Assembly: GCA_041666685.1 (NCBI GenBank)
Contig: JBAYGJ010000048.1
Span: forward strand, 1 to 6,657
Reading direction: 5' to 3'
Source of the DNA: JBAYGJ01 sp041666685
GTDB lineage: Bacteria; Patescibacteriota; Patescibacteriia; UBA10025; JAHIVO01
DNA length: 6,657 bases
The translations under genes and the position numbers were made by a program. The notes beneath the pieces were generated by a model. The model was not told the DNA's origin, ran no database searches, and was given only the letters and a program-made list of their open reading frames with translations. Within the stretch, counting starts at the first letter, position 1. Each line of letters begins with the position of its first letter. Positions 1 to 5,592 of the stretch are shown in pieces.

Positions 1-812
1 ATCTGAGCCCGGATATTTTTTTTGAAGGCATTGACCTGTTCAGGGTTGTCATCAATGGCCAGTATGCCGACTTTTGAGCTCTCGGCCGAGAGTCTGGCCG
101 ATTTGTCCCTGATCCGGTCCGCCTGCATGCCGTCATTGTTGTACGAATCCATAATGAAATGCTGGATTTCCCCCTTGAAATCCTTGATGAAAGCCCGCCG
201 AAGCTGTTTGGCGTTGAGAGCGTGGACTATTTCTTCCCAGTAGTCCAGGGCCACCCCCCAGACGATGGCAATGTACGTATCTGGTTTTGACGTGGAATAT
301 TTTGCTTGCAGTTCGCTCCGAACCCTTTGGATTTCCTGGATTTCTTCCTGGGCAAACCCTTTTTCCACGAACCATTTTTCATCGTAGGAATGGGACGGCG
401 TATCATATACGGCCACTACCGGCCGGGCGTCATATACCGCGGACAGAGCCAGCCGATGCGAGCCGTCGAGAAGGCCGTACCGTTCATCAACCGGTATCGG
501 TGTCGAGGCGAGTCCGTTCTTTTCGACATTCGCGATGAGCATGTCAAACTGGCTTGTCCGGGCGACCCCAACCCGTTGCGTCTGCATCTTTTCGTACAAG
601 CCTTTCCAGAACGTAAACTCTTCGTCCGTGGACCCGGAGGTCAGGGCCCGCGCATATCCATAACGGACATACACGTCAAAATGTTCATCCGACAATAATT
701 CGCCGACCACAGTTGAATGTTCAGGATGGATAATCCGTGATTCAGGTGAAGGCTGCCAGACGCTGCCTGGCCCGTTTTCATTGAATTGATGCCCGTGTTG
801 TTCCAAGCCCAT
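1..812 (-). CDS. ParB/sulfiredoxin-like domain protein, glycan cassette (3' end outside window)
   Basis: The minus-strand frame is open from an ATG at 812 to the left edge: 270 residues and no stop. Residues about 85-135 read like the ParB/Srx fold, with a strand ending in PIPVDERYG, then LLDGSHRLALS (DGSHRLA at 116-122) and a closing strand RPVVAVY. In ParB/sulfiredoxin relatives this DGxHR loop binds nucleotide or phosphate; DNA partitioning is not implied. A second region at about 178-255 contains YIAIVWGVALDYWEEI, then DSYNND and KVGILAIDDNPEQ, and I cannot assign it to a family. No signal peptide or membrane segment is seen, so it should be cytoplasmic. The ATG lies 4 nt after the SDR stop, with a weak AGG about 7 nt upstream, so it is probably co-transcribed with the pyruvyl transferase and SDR. 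I infer a role in activating or transferring a glycan substituent. The coding call is firm; the function is not. Confidence 0.85.
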   Translation of the reverse strand, partial: MGLEQHGHQFNENGPGSVWQPSPESRIIHPEHSTVVGELLSDEHFDVYVRYGYARALTSGSTDEEFTFWKGLYEKMQTQRVGVARTSQFDMLIANVEKNGLASTPIPVDERYGLLDGSHRLALSAVYDARPVVAVYDTPSHSYDEKWFVEKGFAQEEIQEIQRVRSELQAKYSTSKPDTYIAIVWGVALDYWEEIVHALNAKQLRRAFIKDFKGEIQHFIMDSYNNDGMQADRIRDKSARLSAESSKVGILAIDDNPEQVNAFKKNIRAQ

Positions 813-816
813 ATGG

Positions 817-1578
817 TTACCTGATATAGTCTCCGCCGTTTACGTCTATGGTTACTCCATTGATATATCCTTCGCCTTGAGAAGCCAATGCCAGGACTGC
901 ATACGCTACGTCTTCGGGCCGGCCGACTCGGCCAAGTGGGTTTCGCTGGGCATGCTTTGTTTCAACTTTTTTTACGGTATAGCGCCGGTGGAAATTCCCG
1001 CGGATGTATCCGGGCGCAATGCAATTTACCCTGATGCCCTGGCGGCCGAGTTCATTGGCCAATGATTTTGACCAGGCTAAAATCGCGCCTTTGGCCATCC
1101 CATAAGCGCTGCTCCGGTCGCCTTTGCCTGCTTCTGCCGTCATGGACGAGATGAAAATGACCGATGACCCGCGCCGCAGGTATGGGTAGGAATATTTGGT
1201 GAACAGAAAGGCCGTCTTAACATTTACGTCGAGGGTTCGCTGGACAAAGGCCCAGTCCAGTTGCGACAGCGGCCGCCGCTCGATCAGGTCTCCGGCGTTA
1301 TTGACCACTGCGTCGATGCGGCCGATGCCATGGATCCGGCGCAAATTCCCCAATGCAATTTTGATGCGCTTTTCGTCCGACCCGTCGGTATTGATGTGGA
1401 CGATTTTAACGCGTGGGTGTTTTTTCGCAAAACGCCGGATTGCTTCCGGATGGCGATATGAATGCAGGATCAGGGTGTTTCCGGGGGAGGCGAATTTTTC
1501 TGCTATCGCCAACCCCAAATCTCCCGAGGCTCCGGTTATCAGTACGGTCATATGGGGCGCATGTTTTTTGCGAGGCAT
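817..1578 (-). CDS. Short-chain dehydrogenase/reductase (classical SDR)
   Basis: NAD(P)-dependent oxidoreductase of 253 residues (244 if the second ATG at 1551 is used). The Rossmann glycine motif TGASGDLG is at 15-22, NNAG at 93-96, the structural Asn in DVNVK at 119, the catalytic Ser in FISSM at about 145, and YGMAK gives Tyr159 and Lys163. VNCIAPGYI and the C-terminal GVTIDVNGGDY are standard for the FabG-like classical group. The set is complete, so the enzyme should be active. Neither start has a Shine-Dalgarno. I chose 1578 because it sits 7 nt after the pyruvyl transferase stop, which suits re-initiation; 1551 would start right at the first beta strand, as many SDRs do. Longer in-frame reading upstream only shadows the neighbour. 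It probably reduces or oxidises a sugar or a small substituent used by the glycan cassette; a stand-alone fatty-acid or housekeeping role cannot be excluded. Confidence 0.93.
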   Translation of the reverse strand: MPRKKHAPHMTVLITGASGDLGLAIAEKFASPGNTLILHSYRHPEAIRRFAKKHPRVKIVHINTDGSDEKRIKIALGNLRRIHGIGRIDAVVNNAGDLIERRPLSQLDWAFVQRTLDVNVKTAFLFTKYSYPYLRRGSSVIFISSMTAEAGKGDRSSAYGMAKGAILAWSKSLANELGRQGIRVNCIAPGYIRGNFHRRYTVKKVETKHAQRNPLGRVGRPEDVAYAVLALASQGEGYINGVTIDVNGGDYIR

Positions 1579-1585
1579 AATGTGT

Positions 1586-2536
1586 TTAAGAAAAGTTGAA
1601 AAAGGGATGGTCAGCCCGGATATCGATCGGCAGCCGGCCTTTGCTAAGTTGTTGCATGTGGAAACTGGCGTTGAAGTTGATTTTGGAAATCTTGCGGCCG
1701 TAATGATAGGCGTACAGATGCGACAATTTGTCTGACAGGATGACCGGTGAACAGGGGCGCCCGACAGCAGCTGAAAAAATGATGCCATGGGCACGGCAGG
1801 TGATGACGCCCTGGCACCTGGCGTATATTCTTTGGACCTCGCGGATGTTTTTCGGCCGGTAAATATCAGCCTGCCCGCCAAACAGTTTTTTTGCCGTCTC
1901 ATAGTCGGCCTGGTCGTGGCAAATGAGGCAGCATCGCTTATCCTGGCTGGCCCCGATGATGTCATGGATGAGGGCGACGATCTGAGGTTCAAAATTTTTA
2001 TACGTCTGCGTATGGCCAAAGCTCGGCACTATCCCGATTGAATACAGTTTATCAGCAGGGGGATTTTTAAGCAATTTGATGGCGCTGTAAGACGGACATG
2101 GCGCCACGCGTGCCCGGAGGCCGGTTTTTTCACGGATGAACCGCTGAGTAGAACGGTCACGTACCGTAACGCTGACCGCCCTGCGGAGCCATTGGCCCAA
2201 AGCGGCGAAGTCGTGGCTGATGAAATCTTTCCCCTGACAATCCTGGTTGAGACCGACGCCGTATATATGGTACGGTGTTTTTGAACGTCTTTGGAAATCA
2301 TGATACACTTCACGTTGTGAAAACCGCGGTCTCACCATCCCGCCTCCGCCATAGACCAGCAGGGCAGGCACGCGTTGTCCGAGATCGCGCGGCAGTTTCA
2401 AGTAGCGGGCCCGCTTGAACCCGGCAATAGTCGCAATGCCCTGGCCGCTCAAAACATCGCCGATGTTCTCTCTCGAACAATCTGCGTGACACGAATAGGC
2501 AATTGTCGCTTGGGCTTTCGTTGGTGATCGGTGCAT
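1586..2536 (-). CDS. Polysaccharide pyruvyl transferase family protein (CsaB/WcaK-like)
   Basis: A 316-residue protein with the PF04230 layout. NIGDVLSGQGI lies at about 24-34, the glycine-rich loop YGGGGMV at 62-68, YGVGLNQD after it, then VTVRDRST, and near the C terminus CRAHGIIFSAAVGRP with the conserved Arg-x-His at about 248-250, followed by SDKLSHLY. Family members move the pyruvyl group of PEP onto sugars as ketals, for example in secondary cell-wall polymers or exopolysaccharide; some members do other glycan chemistry. No signal peptide is seen, so it should act in the cytoplasm on a lipid-linked precursor. In place of the usual Asp-Pro after the central RD motif it reads APCPSYS, a possible divergence. 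Start 2536 is chosen because it is the only in-frame ATG downstream of the promoter at 2571-2599; upstream in-frame ATGs lie in the divergent gene. There is no Shine-Dalgarno. It is the first gene of the leftward operon. Confidence 0.88.
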   Translation of the reverse strand: MHRSPTKAQATIAYSCHADCSRENIGDVLSGQGIATIAGFKRARYLKLPRDLGQRVPALLVYGGGGMVRPRFSQREVYHDFQRRSKTPYHIYGVGLNQDCQGKDFISHDFAALGQWLRRAVSVTVRDRSTQRFIREKTGLRARVAPCPSYSAIKLLKNPPADKLYSIGIVPSFGHTQTYKNFEPQIVALIHDIIGASQDKRCCLICHDQADYETAKKLFGGQADIYRPKNIREVQRIYARCQGVITCRAHGIIFSAAVGRPCSPVILSDKLSHLYAYHYGRKISKINFNASFHMQQLSKGRLPIDIRADHPFFNFS

Positions 2537-2570
2537 AGGGAAGTGATAGTCAGCTAATAAGTAACCATCT

Positions 2571-2599
2571 TTTGTATCATATTTTATTATACATGTCAA
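2571..2599 (-). promoter_or_regulatory. Sigma70-type extended -10 promoter of the glycan cassette
   Basis: On the minus strand TTGACA (2599-2594) is a perfect -35 box. After a 17-bp spacer comes TACAAA (2576-2571), preceded by TGA, an extended -10. Transcription would start near 2564 and leave a leader of about 28 nt before the ATG at 2536. The leader has no Shine-Dalgarno. The spacer holds a short TGTAT-N11-ATACA inverted repeat of unknown meaning. Confidence 0.6.
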
Positions 2600-2663
2600 G
2601 GGTATGCTCGTAAAAGTCATTGAAAAAAATTCAAATATTTTTGCCATACTTGTAGAAACCGAC

Positions 2664-3311
2664 ATGGTCACGCAACAACCGACGCCCGGCATGACTCAAT
2701 CTGAAGTCGAGGCGGTGGCGCGTGCTTTGGATCTGGCCGTTAAGGCGTTGAAAACTGACCATCAGCTGGCGCAAGCCGAAATTGAAATTCACCCACGCCA
2801 GACGGGCGGCCAGCTGATTTTTTCAGCTCGACTGTATTTGTTTCCCGAGGTGGTTATGAAGGACTGGGGACAGATTCGCCTGCCATCAGGCCAGCGGACA
2901 GACCTGCTTGCTTTTGAGCAGAAACTTTTTGATGAGCTGCTGGCTAGGGCGCGTTTTTCAGGTGCGCCGTCGCCTCAGCTCGTGCAATGGGAAATCAGTA
3001 AAATGCGTAATGAGATGATCGGGACTTTTGTATCAGCTGGCCATGGTTCAGCGCCGGCTGCGGATGCCGTCGCCCACCGTTTGGAAACAGACCGCGTCCT
3101 GATGGAAAAGCAGGCAATCCGCCGGATATGTATTTCTGCAGTCCTGAGATCTATCGCAGCGGAAATGAATATCAGCTTTGAAGTGCCCAGCGGCCCGTCT
3201 ATAGAAGCGACAGGGCCGACACTATTCCAATCGCACTGGGATAATGTGCTGGGAATCAGGAAAGTTTTGGGTGCAATCATTAATCGTATCTCAGGAGAAG
3301 CGCGATCATAA
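2664..3311 (+). CDS. Hypothetical protein beside the Hsp70-like gene
   Basis: I do not recognise this family. The protein has 215 residues, is soluble, and has no signal peptide or membrane segment. Residues about 10-45 (from TQSEVEAVARALDLAVKAL) look like a charged amphipathic helix, followed by a likely beta pair (AEIEIHP, then GQLIFSARLYLFP). A helical part comes next (LLAFEQKLFDELLARARF, ETDRVLMEKQAIRRI), and the tail runs HWDNVLGIRKVLGAIINRI. Only one cysteine is seen, so metal binding is unlikely. The start is uncertain: ATG 2664 (MVTQQPTPGM) and 2691 give sensible N termini. ATG 2604 would add 20 residues of poor, AT-rich sequence close to the divergent promoter. None of them has a Shine-Dalgarno. 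It precedes a solo Hsp70 ATPase on the same strand by 163 nt, so a client or cofactor relation is possible but unproven. Confidence 0.8.
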   Translation: MVTQQPTPGMTQSEVEAVARALDLAVKALKTDHQLAQAEIEIHPRQTGGQLIFSARLYLFPEVVMKDWGQIRLPSGQRTDLLAFEQKLFDELLARARFSGAPSPQLVQWEISKMRNEMIGTFVSAGHGSAPAADAVAHRLETDRVLMEKQAIRRICISAVLRSIAAEMNISFEVPSGPSIEATGPTLFQSHWDNVLGIRKVLGAIINRISGEARS

Positions 3312-3314
3312 AAA

Positions 3315-3355
3315 ACTGAAAATTAGCTGCGCTTGCGTCAGTCTGATTTTGTTTT
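3315..3355 (+). terminator. Possible weak terminator after the hypothetical gene
   Basis: ACTGA (3315-3319) can pair with TCAGT (3338-3342) around a GC-containing loop, and a T-rich run (TTTTGTTTT, 3347-3355) follows a few bases later. The stem is short and the loop long, so the call is weak. It would separate this gene from the promoter at 3386. Confidence 0.22.
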
Positions 3356-3378
3356 ATATACAAAGTTTGGGAGGTCGC

Positions 3379-3404
3379 AATAGCCTTGACAGAAAGAGGC
3401 TATT
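3379..3404. repeat. Perfect 7-bp inverted repeat bracketing the -35 box (candidate operator)
   Basis: AATAGCC (3379-3385) and GGCTATT (3398-3404) are exact reverse complements separated by 12 nt. The -35 box TTGACA starts at the base right after the left arm, and the right arm lies in the promoter spacer. A repressor dimer bound here would block RNA polymerase. It is not the HrcA CIRCE element (TTAGCACTC-N9-GAGTGCTAA), so no known heat-shock repressor can be named. Confidence 0.45.
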
Positions 3405-3415
3405 CTTGCTATAGT
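3386..3415 (+). promoter_or_regulatory. Strong sigma70-type promoter of the Hsp70-like gene
   Basis: TTGACA (3386-3391), an 18-bp spacer and TATAGT (3410-3415), with TGC at 3407-3409 making an extended -10. Transcription should start near 3422, giving an AT-rich leader of about 53 nt. This is the best promoter match in the window. Confidence 0.75.
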
Positions 3416-3461
3416 GTGGAACCATAAATAGAAAAAAAGTACGTTTATATATAGCAATGTA

Positions 3462-3469
3462 AAGGAGAG
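3462..3469 (+). promoter_or_regulatory. Strong Shine-Dalgarno of the Hsp70-like gene
   Basis: AAGGAGAG ends 5 nt before the ATG at 3475 and fixes that start. It stands out because no other gene start visible in this window has more than an AGG in this place. Confidence 0.8.
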
Positions 3470-3474
3470 TAGCC

Positions 3475-4734
3475 ATGTCGAAGGTCAGGTATGGACTGGA
3501 TTTTGGCACGTCCAATTCAGCCATCGCAGTCTATCGTGGAGACAAGGTGGAGGTAGTCCCCCTGTCAGCGGGTGGGGCGAAAACCATCAAATCCGTGATG
3601 TATTTTGACGGGAACAAGCCGTATCCCGAAGTCGGCCAGACAGCAATCGCGAAGTATGTCGAAAACGGCATGACCGGGCGGTTTATCCAGTCGATCAAGA
3701 GCATGCTGCCGGATCCGTTATTTGACGGTTCGGTGATTTTTGGCCGGCCCATTTCGATCGAGGAGTTCGTAACGTTTATCTTGCGCCACCTCAAGGAGGC
3801 TGCGGATGCGTATACCGGAGAAAATGTCGGGACTGTAGTCCTCGGCCGGCCGGCGAGATTTTCGCCCGTTCCGGAAGAGGATAGGTTGGCCCAGGAGCGC
3901 TTGCGTACGGCAGCCTCCCGTGTCGGCTTTACCGACATCTATTTCCAGCCGGAGCCGGTAGCGGCCGCCCTCACCTACGCGCACAACCAGCGTCATGAAC
4001 AGCTGGTATTGGTCGCGGACTTGGGCGGCGGTACGTCGGATTTTACCATCATGCGCTTGTTGCCGCGGCAGTTGGATGCAAACAACTTGCCGCACCAGAT
4101 TCTGGCCACCAGTGGCGTTGAGATCGGGGGAGATCTGCTGGATACTCGGCTGATGTTTAACCGAATCACCAAGTATTTCGGGCTGAACCTCAAATGGAGG
4201 CATTTTGACCGGCTTTGCGAAATGCCGCGTCATTTGATGGGGCAGATATCCGACTGGCGGCGTATCTCATTCCTGAAAAACGCGTATGACCGCGAATTCA
4301 TCCAGCGGCTGATGGCGTTTTCAGACGACACTGACTCAGCCAAACGGCTATCCGCACTGATCGAGGAAAATCTGGCATATTCGCTTTTTCGCTCCATTGA
4401 AAACGCGAAATGCCGGCTTTCGTCCTGGCAATCCGCCCGTGTGCTGTACCGCCAATCCATCATTAATATTGCCGAAAGGGTCACCCGTGATCAGTTCAAC
4501 GAAGATATTGATGGTGAGCGGATAGCGCTCCAATCATGCGTCGAGTCGATGCTGAGTCGGGCCGGCATCAATGCCGCCGATATCGAAGTCATCTTCATGA
4601 CCGGTGGCACGTCGTACGTTCCCCGATTCCGTACATTATTGGCGGGTATGTTCCCTCAAGCCTCTATGCGAACTGGCGATGCATTCACCAGCGTAGTGTA
4701 TGGTCTTGCGTTAACTGACCCCGAAACACTGTAA
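3475..4734 (+). CDS. YegD-like Hsp70 family ATPase without substrate-binding domain
   Basis: A 419-residue protein with the actin/Hsp70 nucleotide-binding fold from end to end. Phosphate-1 loop YGLDFGTSNSAIAVY is at 6-20, VVLGRPARF at 121-129, QPEPVAAALTYA (connect 1) at 158-169, phosphate-2 loop VADLGGGTSDF at 180-190, VEIGGDLLDTRLM near 214-226, the adenosine motif FMTGGTSYVPRF near 373-384, and GDAFTSVVYGLAL at the C terminus (connect 2). The length and the missing beta-sandwich and lid match the YegD group rather than DnaK (about 640 residues). Family knowledge predicts ATP binding and slow hydrolysis in the cytoplasm; the clients of YegD-type proteins are unknown. Its Gly, Asp and Thr active-site loops are intact, so it is probably functional. 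It has its own promoter, operator-like repeat, ribosome binding site and terminator, and so is probably a single regulated gene. No DnaJ or GrpE partner is visible. Confidence 0.93.
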   Translation: MSKVRYGLDFGTSNSAIAVYRGDKVEVVPLSAGGAKTIKSVMYFDGNKPYPEVGQTAIAKYVENGMTGRFIQSIKSMLPDPLFDGSVIFGRPISIEEFVTFILRHLKEAADAYTGENVGTVVLGRPARFSPVPEEDRLAQERLRTAASRVGFTDIYFQPEPVAAALTYAHNQRHEQLVLVADLGGGTSDFTIMRLLPRQLDANNLPHQILATSGVEIGGDLLDTRLMFNRITKYFGLNLKWRHFDRLCEMPRHLMGQISDWRRISFLKNAYDREFIQRLMAFSDDTDSAKRLSALIEENLAYSLFRSIENAKCRLSSWQSARVLYRQSIINIAERVTRDQFNEDIDGERIALQSCVESMLSRAGINAADIEVIFMTGGTSYVPRFRTLLAGMFPQASMRTGDAFTSVVYGLALTDPETL

Positions 4735-4756
4735 TAGTATTCTCTCACTCAAACCG

Positions 4757-4784
4757 GGCGCCCCTGAAAAAGGCGCCTTTTTTT
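4757..4784 (+). terminator. Rho-independent terminator of the Hsp70-like gene
   Basis: GGCGCC (4757-4762) pairs with GGCGCC (4772-4777) over a 9-nt loop, and seven T residues follow directly (4778-4784). It lies 23 nt after the stop at 4734. The opposite strand has no U-tract after the hairpin, so it works mainly for plus-strand transcripts. The stop codon of the convergent MutY-like gene (4783-4785) overlaps the end of the T run. Confidence 0.88.
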
Positions 4785-5592
4785 ATTTTAACGTTATTGA
4801 TCGCTTCCGGATGATAATCAACCCCTCTTTTTGCATTTGACAAGCCGCCTGAGCGACATCTTTTTTATCTCGGATCATTATTCTGCAGATGTCACGTATA
4901 GTCACTTTTTTGTTTATCAACAGCTGGCGAATTATTTCGCCCCGAATCTGCCGGATGGAACCATGAAACTTTGATTGCCTCGACTGGGCAGGGACGTGAT
5001 GAAGTTGGGCAGGGAGTTGCAATCGACTGTAATCCATAAGGGCATTATGCCAGTCGCGTGATTTTTTCTTAGGCAGTAATTGCCAGGCGACTTTTTCCAA
5101 TTCTTTTTGCGGCAGGTTGGCCGGCAGATTGAATTCGTGCAGTATTGCGCGTCTAATGTTTGTATCGATGGTGATGAGCGGTGCGTTAAACGCGAAAATT
5201 AAAATTGCCCGGGCTGTGTATGGACCGATCCCGGAAAATTTTTTTAGCTCTTCGACGTCGTTTGGCAGCTTGCCGTTGTAATGCATTGCAATCATTTGTG
5301 CCATCCGGCCCAAATGGATAGCGCGACGATTGTATCCGAGTCCTGACCACATCTGTAAAAGTTTTTTATTGTTTGCAAGTGATAATAATTTCCAGTTCGA
5401 CCAGCGTTTTATCCATTTTTGATATTTTGGAACGACACGCTCGACTTGTGTTTGCTGCAGCATGATTTCAGAAACAGTAATTTTGTATGGATCAGTTGTA
5501 TGTCGAAAAGGTAAATCTCGTTTATGCAATTTGTAGAACGCGAAAACCTTTCGACGGAATTTTTTTATGCTGGTGTCGGTTAATCGTGTCAT
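4783..5592 (-). CDS. mutY: A/G-specific adenine glycosylase, MutY-like, lacking the Fe-S cluster
   Basis: Base-excision repair glycosylase of 269 residues that should remove adenine mispaired with 8-oxoguanine. The HhH-GPD core is clear: LPFR at 27-30, SEIMLQQTQV at 41-50 with the catalytic Glu42 (E. coli MutY Glu37), WSGLGYNRRA at 82-91, the helix-hairpin-helix FSGIGPYTARA at 119-129, and IDTNIRRAIL with the catalytic Asp143 (E. coli Asp138). Tyr125 replaces the Lys that defines endonuclease III, so MutY is preferred over Nth. After NALMDYS (183-189), where MutY normally has C-x6-C-x2-C-x5-C, there is no cysteine; instead it reads SRQSKFHGSIRQIRG (204-218), which I recall from clusterless CPR homologues. 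Residues 219-269 look like a small winged-helix tail instead of the NUDIX-like 8-oxoG domain. Start 5592 overlaps the upstream stop by ATGA. The gene is visibly richer in A+T, Lys and Ile than the Hsp70-like gene. Confidence 0.9.
   Translation of the reverse strand: MTRLTDTSIKKFRRKVFAFYKLHKRDLPFRHTTDPYKITVSEIMLQQTQVERVVPKYQKWIKRWSNWKLLSLANNKKLLQMWSGLGYNRRAIHLGRMAQMIAMHYNGKLPNDVEELKKFSGIGPYTARAILIFAFNAPLITIDTNIRRAILHEFNLPANLPQKELEKVAWQLLPKKKSRDWHNALMDYSRLQLPAQLHHVPAQSRQSKFHGSIRQIRGEIIRQLLINKKVTIRDICRIMIRDKKDVAQAACQMQKEGLIIIRKRSITLK

Noticed and set aside
306..698. A 130-codon plus-strand open frame
   Set aside because: It lies opposite the ParB-like gene, has no recognisable motif or ribosome binding site, and its composition is that of an antisense shadow.
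1196..1735. A 179-codon plus-strand open frame
   Set aside because: It is antisense to the end of the pyruvyl transferase and the well-supported SDR, with no motif of its own.
1579..2019. N-terminal extension of the SDR frame
   Set aside because: It overlaps the pyruvyl transferase coding region out of frame and shows low-quality Ser/Arg-rich sequence; the SDR fold begins only at MTVLITGAS.
2620..2650. Rightward promoter TTGAAA followed by CATACT
   Set aside because: The 19-bp spacer and poor -10 box make it no better than chance in such AT-rich DNA.
3379..3404. CIRCE (HrcA) element upstream of the Hsp70-like gene
   Set aside because: The arms AATAGCC/GGCTATT and the 12-nt spacing do not match TTAGCACTC-N9-GAGTGCTAA.
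4981..5040. Possible frameshift hiding the Fe-S cysteines of the MutY-like gene; an alternative frame reads PCPTSSRPCP
   Set aside because: That frame has only a C-x6-C spacing and not the full four-cysteine pattern, while the annotated frame continues into the QSKFHGSIRQIRG block expected of clusterless homologues.
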